Assembly: GCA_030403585.1 (NCBI GenBank)
Contig: JAUEPE010000020.1
Coordinates: forward strand, 45,498-109,497
Reading direction: 5' to 3'
From: Frankia sp. RB7
Lineage (GTDB): Bacteria > Pseudomonadota > Alphaproteobacteria > Rhizobiales > Xanthobacteraceae
DNA: 64,000 nucleotides
Part shown: positions 1 to 7,985 of the stretch, piece after piece
Layout of the letters: each line of letters begins with the position of its first letter
Position numbering within the stretch: the stretch's first letter is position 1
Program-made: the position numbers and the translations under genes
Notes under the pieces: model-generated
The model's input: only the letters and a program-made list of their open reading frames with translations
Told to the model about the DNA's origin: nothing
The model's database searches: none

Positions 1-2
1 TT

Positions 3-68
3 GCGCTCGGAATCATGGCAAGCCGCGCCGGCGCTGCGGATGAGACTTCACCCGAGCCGGCCGAGTAA
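3..68 (+). CDS. possible 3' end of a gene entering from the left
   Basis: An open frame runs from the window edge to a TAA at 66-68 and would encode a C-terminus ending in SPEPAE. Its codons have GC-rich third positions as in the neighbouring genes, and it stops 3 bases before the stop of the convergent gene at 72-257, which is a usual spacing for converging genes here. Only 21 residues are visible, so no family can be named and it may be chance. Confidence 0.3.
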   Translation, partial: ALGIMASRAGAADETSPEPAE

Positions 69-71
69 GAG

Positions 72-257
72 TCACATCACCCGGCTGCGGGCGATGCAAA
101 TTGCGGCCGCCACGAGCGGAGCGGACAGGGCAATCCACGACAGCGGCAGCCAGAGGCCGGTCTGGCCAAGCAGCGCCGAAAACAGTCCGAAGACGCTCAA
201 GATTGCAAACAACGATGGCCAGAGCCAGATGCGGGCCATCGAATGGCGGCCGGTCAT
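72..257 (-). CDS. 61-residue membrane protein downstream of PepSY gene
   Basis: This short gene encodes 61 residues with two hydrophobic stretches, about residues 10-30 and 35-56, so it is probably a two-helix inner membrane protein. Its ATG (257-255) overlaps the TGA of the PepSY gene in an ATGA tetranucleotide, which points to coupled translation. A GGGGG stretch lies a few bases upstream as a possible ribosome binding site. No conserved motif is recognised. Its position at the end of a siderophore receptor-PepSY operon suggests a small partner in iron reduction or uptake, which is inference only. A longer frame starting at 557 covers the same stop but its first 100 residues are out-of-frame PepSY sequence. 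Confidence 0.6.
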   Translation of the reverse strand: MTGRHSMARIWLWPSLFAILSVFGLFSALLGQTGLWLPLSWIALSAPLVAAAICIARSRVM

Positions 258-1462
258 TCCGCGGCCCCCGGCGATGTCAGCGGCAGTGCCGTGGCAGATC
301 GAGCCTTCGTGGCCCACGACCGCACAAACCAGAGATAAAGGCCGCTGCCGAGCACGAAGATCGTGACGAGATCGAGCAGCACCCAGATGATCTTCAGCGG
401 CATGCCGCCGTAATCGCCGAAATGCAGCGGACGTGACAGCTCCAGCGCGCGCAGATACCAGGGCATCGTGACCGCCGACACCAGCGCGCCGGTTCGCGCA
501 TCGACCAGCACCGGACTGAACAGGCGCGAGGTCAAAGGCTCCTTGCCTTTGGTCCAAACCACATAGTGAAAGGGCGAGCCGAACGGCGAGCCCGGATAGA
601 CCACGCTGCTCGTGATCATATCGGGGAATGCCGCCTTAACCCTGTCATAGGCAACCTGCGGCGAGGACAATTCGGAGATCTGCGGCACCGGCTTGCCCTG
701 CATCGGAGCCAGCATCGCGCGAACGTCCGTCTGCTGCCACAGTGCGAACAGCGGCGTCGACAGCTCGTTGATCACGCCGGTGACGCCGACCACGAGGGCC
801 CAGCCGAGCGTAACGACGCCGAGCAGATTGTGCAGATCGAGCCATTTCAGGCGCCGCGACCGGCCTGCGCGCACGGTGCCAAAGTCGAGCTTGCGCGTGA
901 AAGGACCGTAGATTGCGATTCCCGAGACGATGGCGGCGACGAACAGCAGCGCCATCGCACCGAGGAACAGCTCGCCGGTCAGCCCCATAAAGAGGTCGCG
1001 GTGCAGCGACAGCATCCATTGCAAGAAAGTCAGCCCATCGGCGCCGAACGGCTTTGTCTGCTTTAGCACGTCACCGGTGTGAGCGTCGAAACTGATCGAG
1101 AAAAGCGACCTGCGATCGGCTTTGAACGCCTCCAGGGAGCTCGCCATAAACACCATGATCTTGGGTTCGTCGTCGTCGACGAATACGGTGATGATGGCCT
1201 CGCCTGGATACATCTTCCGGCTGGCGTCGACGACCCGGTCGAGGCTGATATTGGGCGTGCCGTCGGCCACCTTGGCATAGGGCAAGCCGCCATTGAGCAG
1301 GTCGTTGAGCTCTTCACGCAGCACCAGCGGCAGGCCGGTCAGGCAGATCAACAGCAGGAACAACGTGCAGATCAGGCTCGACCATTTATGCACGAAGAGC
1401 CAGCGCCGCAGCGCGGGCTTGCGCTCATACACACGCTCGTCGAAGCCGGACTGCACGCTCAT
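254..1462 (-). CDS. PepSY-associated transmembrane protein
   Basis: The 402-residue product is a PepSY-TM family inner membrane protein. Near the N-terminus is the signature LRRWLFVHKWSSL followed by the first helix, then a periplasmic stretch with PepSY-like sequence (about residues 60-140), further helices near residues 150-240, a second periplasmic region and a last helix near residue 375. Members of this family often sit beside TonB-dependent siderophore receptors, and some are ferric-siderophore reductases; reductase activity is not shown by this sequence. An ATG at 1474 overlaps the receptor stop by 7 bases, but the ATG at 1462 has GGTGA six bases upstream, so it was preferred. It is translated directly after the receptor gene and overlaps the next small gene. 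Confidence 0.85.
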   Translation of the reverse strand: MSVQSGFDERVYERKPALRRWLFVHKWSSLICTLFLLLICLTGLPLVLREELNDLLNGGLPYAKVADGTPNISLDRVVDASRKMYPGEAIITVFVDDDEPKIMVFMASSLEAFKADRRSLFSISFDAHTGDVLKQTKPFGADGLTFLQWMLSLHRDLFMGLTGELFLGAMALLFVAAIVSGIAIYGPFTRKLDFGTVRAGRSRRLKWLDLHNLLGVVTLGWALVVGVTGVINELSTPLFALWQQTDVRAMLAPMQGKPVPQISELSSPQVAYDRVKAAFPDMITSSVVYPGSPFGSPFHYVVWTKGKEPLTSRLFSPVLVDARTGALVSAVTMPWYLRALELSRPLHFGDYGGMPLKIIWVLLDLVTIFVLGSGLYLWFVRSWATKARSATALPLTSPGAAE

Positions 1463-1467
1463 TTTCG

Positions 1468-3774
1468 TCACCATTTATAGCGCAACGTCGCAATCACATT
1501 GCGGCGCAGGCCGTAATAGCAGCCGATGTCCTGGCAATAGGTCACATAGGTCTTGTCGAAAAGGTTGGTGGCGTTGACCTGGGCCGAATAGCCCTTGAAC
1601 ATCGGCCCCAGGGCCGAGAACTCGTAGTGAATTGCAGCATCGAACAGCGTGACTGCCGGGACATAAAACGTGTTCACCGTGTTGCCCGGCAGTTCGCCGA
1701 TATAGCGGACGCCGCCAGAGAGGCCGAAACCATCGAGCTTCCCGCCGCGGAAGGTATAATCCACCCAGGCCGCGCCGGAATTCATCGGGAAGCCGACCGG
1801 GTGCTTGCCGAGTTGCGTGGCGGTGTTGGTCTTGGTCACGACGTTATCGAGATAGGTGTATGAGGCCAGCACCGTCAGCTCGCGACTGATCTCAGTCTTG
1901 GCCTCGAACTCGACACCGCGGGAGCGGATCTCGCCAGTCTGAACGCGCGCAGTCGGACCATGCGAGGAATCTGGATCTGGTGTCAGCACATTCTGCTGCA
2001 TTAGGTTGAATGCCGCAATTGTATAGAGTGATTTGTCATGAGGCTGGTATTTTATACCAGCCTCCTCCTGCTTGCCAGTCGTCGGCGCGAATGGCCGGCT
2101 GAAGAAATCAGTGCCGACGGTCGGCTGGAACGACTCCGTATACTGGATGTACGGTGCAACGCCGCTATCGAATTTGTAGAGCAGTGCACCTCGCTTGGTG
2201 ACGGCGGTATCGGATTTCGGCGCGATCGTTGTGATACCCGTGGAGAGGGTTAAGCTCTCCGTGCGAGACTGCGCAAGGTCATGCCGAATGCCGAGCAGCG
2301 CCACCCAATGGTCGAGCTTGATCTGATCCTGCAGATATTCGCCGATCTGCTCGATGCGCTGGCGGTTGTTGGTGGTAAACGGCACCGGTCCGAACGAGGT
2401 GCCATAGACGGGGTCGAGCGCGTTGATCGCGGGTACCACGGCCAGACTGCCGTTGAGGGTCTTGTCGAGGCCGTTCCGGTAGTCGATGCCGGCGAGAACA
2501 GTATGCTGGAACGGGCCGGCATTGAACTTGGCCTCGGCCTGATTGTCGACGGAGATCGACCGGATGGTCTCTTGTGTGGTGAATGCGCCGCGTGCCAGCG
2601 TAGTGGGATTGGTCTGGCTGCCATTGGGAGACACCACAGCAAAATCGGTGCTGAGGTCCATGTAGCGCAGGTTCTGCCGGACGATGACGTTGTTGTTGAA
2701 ACTATGCTCCAGCAGATAGCCCGCGGAACCGAATGTTCGATCAGTCTTGTCGAAATTCGGCTCGCCGGAATAGAAGCTCGTCGGGATGTAGCGGCCTTGA
2801 TAGGGAGTAATAGTACCAATGCCAAGCGGCGGGAGCTGATTGTAGAAACCTGCCTTGGGATCTCGCTGGTAGGTGCCGAGCACCGTCAGCGTAGTGCTGT
2901 TGTCAGGCCGCCAGGTCAGCGACGGTGCGATCGAAACGCGCTCGTAACCCGTATGGTCAACCTGGCTGCCGACGTCGTAGCCCGATGCGGTGAATCGATA
3001 GAGAAATTCTTTGTTCTTGTCGATTGGTCCGGAGAGGTCGACGCCAGCCTGCGCGCGGCCGTAGCTGCCGGTCGAGACGAACATCTCGTGATAGGGGTCG
3101 AGCGTCGGGCGCTTGCTGACCAGGTCGACGATGCCGCCGGGCGAGGCCTGGCCGTACAGAATGGAGGCCGGGCCGTGCATCACCTCGACGCGCTCAAGAT
3201 TGAAGGGCTCGATGATGGGATAGGCGAAAATGCCGAAGTTCAAAAGCCGCAACGAATCCAGATACTGATCGGCCAAGAAGCCACGGACGTACACGGCATC
3301 GGTGCGCGCATCTGCGCCGGCGACTTCGCCGCGCGTCCCCGATGTATAGCGTATTGCCTGTGCGATGCTTTGCGCACCCTGCGCCTTGATCTGGTCCTGT
3401 GTCACGACGGAGATCGCAGCCGGCGTCTCGATCAGCGGCGAGTCAGTCTTGGTGCCGGTGCTGCTGCGGGTCGCGACCACCCCGTCGACATGACCAAACG
3501 CCGATTCCTTCTGGCCCGTCCCGGCGCCGGTCGCGACAGCAGCTGCGGCGCCCACCGGCGCATGCGCGCGTGCGATCGCTCGTGAGCGCGCCGCGCTACG
3601 GCTGCGTGATGGCGAGGTCCGGGCATGCCTGGGAGCTTCGCTGCCCTGGACGACGATCGGGCTCAACTGGATAGGACTCCCCGGCGGGGCCGTCGCTGTC
3701 TGCGCTGTGGCCTCTCCCGCAGCCAGGATCAAAATAACCGAGCAGGCAGCGCCCAAGAGCCGCCGGCGTCCCAT
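1468..3774 (-). CDS. TonB-dependent siderophore receptor
   Basis: This 768-residue outer membrane receptor would import a ferric siderophore using TonB energy. It has a signal peptide (MGRRRLLGAACSVILILAAG, cleavage after ATA-Q), an Arg/Ala-rich linker at about residues 49-80, a plug domain at about 100-215 with the pattern ITVVTQ-like ISVVTQDQI and GPASILYGQASPGG, and a beta-barrel ending in the aromatic terminus LRYKW. There is no extra N-terminal STN signalling domain, so it is a plain FhuA/FoxA-type receptor rather than a transducer. The ligand cannot be told from sequence. The ATG at 3774 was chosen over a TTG at 3810 because the signal peptide starts there and GGTGGGTGA precedes it. The PepSY gene follows directly. 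A strong inverted repeat lies inside the gene at 2040-2064. Confidence 0.92.
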   Translation of the reverse strand: MGRRRLLGAACSVILILAAGEATAQTATAPPGSPIQLSPIVVQGSEAPRHARTSPSRSRSAARSRAIARAHAPVGAAAAVATGAGTGQKESAFGHVDGVVATRSSTGTKTDSPLIETPAAISVVTQDQIKAQGAQSIAQAIRYTSGTRGEVAGADARTDAVYVRGFLADQYLDSLRLLNFGIFAYPIIEPFNLERVEVMHGPASILYGQASPGGIVDLVSKRPTLDPYHEMFVSTGSYGRAQAGVDLSGPIDKNKEFLYRFTASGYDVGSQVDHTGYERVSIAPSLTWRPDNSTTLTVLGTYQRDPKAGFYNQLPPLGIGTITPYQGRYIPTSFYSGEPNFDKTDRTFGSAGYLLEHSFNNNVIVRQNLRYMDLSTDFAVVSPNGSQTNPTTLARGAFTTQETIRSISVDNQAEAKFNAGPFQHTVLAGIDYRNGLDKTLNGSLAVVPAINALDPVYGTSFGPVPFTTNNRQRIEQIGEYLQDQIKLDHWVALLGIRHDLAQSRTESLTLSTGITTIAPKSDTAVTKRGALLYKFDSGVAPYIQYTESFQPTVGTDFFSRPFAPTTGKQEEAGIKYQPHDKSLYTIAAFNLMQQNVLTPDPDSSHGPTARVQTGEIRSRGVEFEAKTEISRELTVLASYTYLDNVVTKTNTATQLGKHPVGFPMNSGAAWVDYTFRGGKLDGFGLSGGVRYIGELPGNTVNTFYVPAVTLFDAAIHYEFSALGPMFKGYSAQVNATNLFDKTYVTYCQDIGCYYGLRRNVIATLRYKW
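2040..2064. repeat. 11-bp perfect inverted repeat inside the receptor gene
   Basis: GAGGCTGGTAT (2040-2050) is mirrored exactly by ATACCAGCCTC (2054-2064) with a 3-base spacer. It codes for the receptor residues around EEAGIKYQP, so it is within translated mRNA. The mRNA could fold into a stable stem here. It may be chance from the conserved barrel motif and has no known function. Confidence 0.6.
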
Positions 3775-3810
3775 TTCCAATTCACCCACCGCAACTTCCC
3801 CAACTTCCAA

Positions 3811-3832
3811 CGGCTGCAGATCGGTGCAGCCG
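3811..3832 (-). promoter_or_regulatory. leader stem-loop before the siderophore receptor start
   Basis: CGGCTGCA (3811-3818) and TGCAGCCG (3825-3832) pair perfectly around a 6-base loop, 36 bases upstream of the chosen receptor ATG at 3774. If the transcript starts further upstream, this is an 8-bp hairpin in the 5' leader. The structure is seen directly; a role in regulation is inference. Confidence 0.4.
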
Positions 3833-3874
3833 TCAACGGACTAGCGCAGTGGTTCAATGTTGCGTGATAGAAGC

Positions 3875-3889
3875 CCTCCAGACTGGAGG
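3875..3889. promoter_or_regulatory. candidate operator palindrome upstream of the receptor
   Basis: The sequence CCTCCAGACTGGAGG is a perfect 7-1-7 palindrome about 100 bases upstream of the receptor start. The 1-base centre fits a dimeric protein site better than an RNA hairpin. It does not match the iron-responsive ICE, Fur or RirA boxes known to me, so the regulator is unknown. Confidence 0.35.
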
Positions 3890-3969
3890 TTTTCAATTTC
3901 TAGACTCCGGAGACCATGCAATTGCAAGCAGGGGATTGCGGTAGAGGGGGCCCCGCTGCCTCAGAACCA

Positions 3970-4006
3970 GCTTGCTGCCCAAACGATCGGCAGACGGGCA
4001 GCAAGC
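3970..4006. repeat. 11-bp stem hairpin in the divergent receptor/opgC spacer
   Basis: GCTTGCTGCCC (3970-3980) is exactly complementary to GGGCAGCAAGC (3996-4006) with a 15-base loop. No T-run follows on either strand, so it is not a standard terminator. The 342-base region from 3775 to 4116 has no convincing gene; besides this hairpin it holds the two structures listed at 3811 and 3875 and presumably the divergent promoters. Confidence 0.45.
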
Positions 4007-4116
4007 GGCCACCAATTCCGCGATTCTCCGGAGACCCGCTGTATTCGCCCCTCCTTCACGCAAACGCTACTCGGACAGGCAGGGGGTTGCCGCTAAAAGC
4101 ATCGCCCTGATTCCAA

Positions 4117-5274
4117 ATGAAATCATTAGCAATGAAACCGTCCGTCAAGGCGAACCTCGCCGCATTCGACCACGACGCAAGGCTGTATTTGACGCTCGGC
4201 ATTGCGACCTGGTCGGTCTTCGTCGATCACATCCCGAACAATGTCGTTAACCTGCTGACGCTGCGCAACTTCGGCTTCAGCGGCGCTGCCGACCTGTTCG
4301 TATTCGTAGTGGGCTATGGCGTCGCCATCATCTACGGCAGGATGGCGCTGGAGCGCGGCTATGTCGTCGCCGCGACGCGCATCTTCGGCCGCGTCTGGCG
4401 GCTCTATGCCGCCTATGTCGTGCTGTTCGTGATCTACATCGACACCATCGCCTATGTCGCCTCGCAATCGATGGCACCGGAGATCATCAGCGACTACAAC
4501 ATCTCAGGCATTCTCGAGCATCCGCTGCGCATCCTGGTCCGCGGCCTCGTGCTGCAGGAAGAGCCGCTGAACCTCGACCTGCTGCAATTGACGATCCCGC
4601 TGATGGCCTTCTTCCCATTTGCCTTGTGGGGGCTGTTGCGGCGGCCGAACGTGACGCTGGCGCTCTCCGTCGGGGTCTATGTCGCGGCACGCTGGTTCGA
4701 GTGGGGTTTCCGGACCTATCCGGACCAGGAATGGACGTTCAATCCGTTCTGCTGGCAGATGCTGATGGTGCTGGGCGGCTGGTTCGCCGTCACCGGCGCG
4801 TCGGGCCGCGCCTTGCGCAACCTGCCCTGGCTCCGCGTGCTGGCCGGCGCCTATCTGGTGTCGGCCATGGCCATCACCCTGATGCGCCATTCGCCGACAT
4901 TGTCCGCTTATTTGCCGGATGTCGTGCTCAACGGTATCTCGCCGGCGGACAAGGAAAACCTCGCGCCCTATCGCGTGATCCATTTCCTTGCGCTCGCTTT
5001 CATCGCGACCCACCTCATCCCGCCCGACCATCCGGGGCTGCAATGGAAGCCGCTCCAGATGGTGATCAAAAGCGGCGAGGAATGGCTCGCCGTGTTCTGC
5101 GTCGGCGTATTCCTGTCCTTCGCCGGTCATCTCATCCTGATCACCGGCGCCAATCTGGTCGTGATGCAGATCGGGGTAAGCCTTGCCGGTTTCGCGGCGA
5201 TGACGGCGGTGGCCTATTATATCTCCTGGTCGAAGCGTCAGGACGAGCCGGCGGCCGTACGGCAGCGCGCCTAG
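4117..5274 (+). CDS. OpgC family acyltransferase-like membrane protein
   Basis: The 385-residue product has about ten hydrophobic helices and matches the OpgC family, whose studied member transfers succinyl groups to osmoregulated periplasmic glucans. Family features are visible at the N-terminus (RLYLTLGIATWSVFVDHIP, then LRNFGFSGAADLFVFVVGY) with the membrane-embedded His and Asp near residue 42. The protein would sit in the inner membrane. Whether it modifies glucan or another periplasmic polymer here is unknown; it is monocistronic. No clear ribosome binding site marks the start at 4117; a second ATG at 4132 is equally possible. Confidence 0.8.
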   Translation: MKSLAMKPSVKANLAAFDHDARLYLTLGIATWSVFVDHIPNNVVNLLTLRNFGFSGAADLFVFVVGYGVAIIYGRMALERGYVVAATRIFGRVWRLYAAYVVLFVIYIDTIAYVASQSMAPEIISDYNISGILEHPLRILVRGLVLQEEPLNLDLLQLTIPLMAFFPFALWGLLRRPNVTLALSVGVYVAARWFEWGFRTYPDQEWTFNPFCWQMLMVLGGWFAVTGASGRALRNLPWLRVLAGAYLVSAMAITLMRHSPTLSAYLPDVVLNGISPADKENLAPYRVIHFLALAFIATHLIPPDHPGLQWKPLQMVIKSGEEWLAVFCVGVFLSFAGHLILITGANLVVMQIGVSLAGFAAMTAVAYYISWSKRQDEPAAVRQRA

Positions 5275-5276
5275 GT

Positions 5277-5309
5277 CCAAGGCTCTCCCAAGGCCTTCCA
5301 AAGGCTCTC
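5277..5309 (+). repeat. three CCAAGG-type boxes in helical phase before tetR
   Basis: CCAAGG occurs at 5277 and 5288, and CCAAAGG at 5298, so the starts are 11 and 10 bases apart. The outer two are both followed by CTCTC. The cluster lies just after the opgC stop and about 95 bases upstream of the TetR gene, and could be a protein-binding array; this is inference from spacing only. Confidence 0.3.
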
Positions 5310-5401
5310 GCGCGATTTCGCTAGGCCGGAGACCTCGGCTACGCTATGCGGGACGAGGCGGCGGCCGATAGGAATGGCGGCCTCTGCGCGAGGAGACCGG
5401 C

Positions 5402-6016
5402 TTGGTCATGGCGAAGGGCACAAGCGATGCGACCGAGAGCGCGCCCCGGCGCGGCCGGCCGCGCTCGATCGAGACCACCAACGCCATCCTCGAAAGCGCC
5501 TATGCGCTGATGGCGACGACCGGCCTCGCCGCAACCACCATCGATGCCATCGCGCGCCACTCCAACGTCTCCAAGATGACGATCTACAAATGGTGGCCGT
5601 CGCGGGAAGCGCTGCTGATCGACGCCTTTCTCCATCACGCTGCGCAAATGCTTCCATTGCCGCCGGTGAGTGCGGGCACGCCCGCGGCACGCGCACGCCG
5701 CCACGCCGCCGCCTATGCCGAAGCCTTGCAGGGCGAGTTCGGCAAGGTGCAGCTTGCGGTCATCTCCGAATGCATCTCCAGGACCGGCTCAGCGGAGCTG
5801 TTCTATGCCCGCTACCTCCAGTTTCGCCGCGACGCGCTGGTGGAGATGATCGCCACCGGCCAGCGTGACGGCAGCATTTTGGTCGAGGCTCCGGCGGAGG
5901 ATCTCTATGACGCGATCTATGGCAGCCTGTTCTATCGTTACGTCTTCGGCATCGCGCCGATCACACCCGCCTATGCGCGCAACCTGGTCGACCTGGTGTT
6001 GCGGCCGAAGAGCTAA
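5402..6016 (+). CDS. TetR/AcrR family transcriptional regulator
   Basis: The 204-residue product has a Lys/Arg-rich start (RRGRPRS) leading into a TetR-type helix-turn-helix at about residues 20-66, with the conserved pattern TTIDAIARHSNVSKMTIYKWW. The C-terminal all-alpha ligand-binding part matches the C-terminal domain found in AefR-like TetR repressors. The ligand is unknown. A TTG at 5402 lies 5 bases after AGGAGA (5391-5396) and an ATG at 5408 lies 11 bases after it; both are possible starts. It probably controls itself or the adjacent opgC. Its stop codon overlaps the stop of the convergent kinase gene by 3 bases. Confidence 0.9.
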   Translation: MVMAKGTSDATESAPRRGRPRSIETTNAILESAYALMATTGLAATTIDAIARHSNVSKMTIYKWWPSREALLIDAFLHHAAQMLPLPPVSAGTPAARARRHAAAYAEALQGEFGKVQLAVISECISRTGSAELFYARYLQFRRDALVEMIATGQRDGSILVEAPAEDLYDAIYGSLFYRYVFGIAPITPAYARNLVDLVLRPKS

Positions 6017-7704
6017 CGCACCGGCTTCACCGGCTGCGACAGCTTTTCGGTGCGATCGCGCTCGGTCATATCCACGACCGTCTCCATCGGCGCGGTCAAT
6101 TCATAGACATAGGAGACATCCGTGAAGTAGCGCTTGGCGGTGCCGCCGAGCGCCTCGGGCGCGACGCGGTCGAGCAGGATCAGGCCGAAATCCGAATCCG
6201 GCCGGCGCGTCGCCTCGCTGGTGTTGAACTCCTCCCAGCGGAAATGAAACACCGCCTCGGGCTCCTCGCCGGTCACCGTCCAGTTTGCGGTGATGTGCGG
6301 ATGCTTGCCGACCAGCGACAGGCCTTCGTCCGAGTGCGAGGCAAGCTCGAAGAACAGCAGTGACAGGCTCTGGGCGGCACGCGCGCTGACGGCGATATCC
6401 GGGCCGCTGACGGCGATGCGATCGGCATGCGGAATCGCGCGCGCTTCGAACAGACCCTTCAGCTTGACGCCCTGCCACTGGCTCTCGCTGAGCAGCGAGA
6501 CCACGTTGGACATGGCGTGGATGCGGCCGATCAGGAGCTCGCGCGCGACATCGATGTCCGCGCCATGGCGCAACGTGCGCGTCACGATCGACTGAATCAC
6601 CGCGAGGATGTTCTTGACCCGATGGTTGAGCTCGTCGATCACCGCCGTCAGCCGCCGCTCGAAGCCGATCCGCACCTGGATTTCGCGGCTGAGCCTTAGG
6701 TTATTGTAGGCGACGTAACCGAACAGGCCGCAGACCATCGCGGTGATGGCGAAGCCGATCGCCGCGACGATGATTGCGGTCTGCTCGGCGCGCCGTGCCG
6801 AATTGGTCTTGGCGTAGTAGCCGAGCTGCCAGTCGCGACCGCCGAAGCTGATGGTGCGCGTCGCCGACGGGGCCGGCCCGTCCGGCGTCGTCATGCGGGT
6901 AGAGACGACGCCCTGGTCGTTGGCAACGAGCTCGCTGCCTTCCTTGCGCGGGTCCTTGAGCGCGACCGAGAACAACGACAGATCGTCATTGGTCAGCATC
7001 AGCGAGGCCAGCTCGTAGGAAAATGTGATGAAGCCGACCGGCTCAGTGGCGCCCTCGGGAATGACGGGGGCGGCTACAATGACCCCGATCGGCCCGTTGC
7101 CGCGCAAGAGCGGTACGGGGTCGGAGGCAACCGACCGCTTCTCGACCCTGGCACGCGTCAGCATGGCGCTGCGAACCGGGTCGTTATCGTAGCTGCGGCC
7201 CGGCAGCGCTTTGGTCTCGTCGCTGCGCGGCTCGAGGTCCATCAGCACGTCGATCGGCTGGGTCAGGCTTGCCGGGTCGATCGGCTTGTCGTTGTAGTCG
7301 CGGATCTGTGGTTTCGGGAAGCCGGCGGCCGCAATCGCAGTCTGCGCCGCGGCGAGCTCGCTCGGCTGCAGCCGGGCGACCCAGCCGGCCACCACGAAAT
7401 CGGTCTTGAAGGCGTAGATCGCCGAACGCAGCGGCTCCAGCATATTGGGCTTCAGCACCGACGGCGCACGAAACAGGCCTGAGGCGACGCGCGCCAGCAG
7501 CTCACGCTCGGTCGACCTGTCCTGGACGAGGCTCGCATGAACGTCGATCGCGCGGGCCAGCGCAATCCGGTCCAGCGCCAACTCCTGGTCGTGGACGCGA
7601 TAGGCCGCAAGCCCGGAGAGCAAGGCTCCGAGCAGCGCGATGAAGCCGATGATGAAACCCAGCCGGACCACGCGACTACTCAGGCGAAGGCAGGAGGTCG
7701 GCAA
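6013..7704 (-). CDS. CHASE-like sensor histidine kinase, HWE family, degenerate N-box
   Basis: The 563-residue product has a first membrane helix at about 14-35, a periplasmic CHASE-type sensor region to about 305, a second helix at about 310-334, and an HWE kinase core. The phosphoacceptor is His361 in DELNHRVKNILA, and the family Trp-x-Glu region is near 490 (FRWEEF). The catalytic part is unusual: the N-box, normally HELATN, reads FELASH here, so the Mg-ATP-binding Asn is replaced by His457, and the following residues lack the usual AAKYG. The glycine region near 505-520 (DFGLILLD) is also weak. It may be a poor kinase or a phosphotransfer partner. No response regulator lies beside it. Confidence 0.85.
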   Translation of the reverse strand: MPTSCLRLSSRVVRLGFIIGFIALLGALLSGLAAYRVHDQELALDRIALARAIDVHASLVQDRSTERELLARVASGLFRAPSVLKPNMLEPLRSAIYAFKTDFVVAGWVARLQPSELAAAQTAIAAAGFPKPQIRDYNDKPIDPASLTQPIDVLMDLEPRSDETKALPGRSYDNDPVRSAMLTRARVEKRSVASDPVPLLRGNGPIGVIVAAPVIPEGATEPVGFITFSYELASLMLTNDDLSLFSVALKDPRKEGSELVANDQGVVSTRMTTPDGPAPSATRTISFGGRDWQLGYYAKTNSARRAEQTAIIVAAIGFAITAMVCGLFGYVAYNNLRLSREIQVRIGFERRLTAVIDELNHRVKNILAVIQSIVTRTLRHGADIDVARELLIGRIHAMSNVVSLLSESQWQGVKLKGLFEARAIPHADRIAVSGPDIAVSARAAQSLSLLFFELASHSDEGLSLVGKHPHITANWTVTGEEPEAVFHFRWEEFNTSEATRRPDSDFGLILLDRVAPEALGGTAKRYFTDVSYVYELTAPMETVVDMTERDRTEKLSQPVKPVR

Positions 7705-7985
7705 TAAACACGGAGCATATCAACGCCGCTCGAACGGCCATGTGCCGAAACAGGGTGGAGCCCAGTGGCAGAGATAATGACGGAGGAGGCATCTGTACGC
7801 AACTTCGGTCGCCGAAAAAGCTTAATCCGCCCGGCCGATCGTCTGGCCAACAACGGCTCTACTCCGGGCACCGGAGGTAGATAATCGCCGTGTCCGAAAT
7901 TTGTTCCGCTGATGCGGCTTTGCCTCAGATGTTAACGGCGGAAAACGCCTGCGCCATGTCGCCGCGGCCCGTCAGCCCGCCCGCT

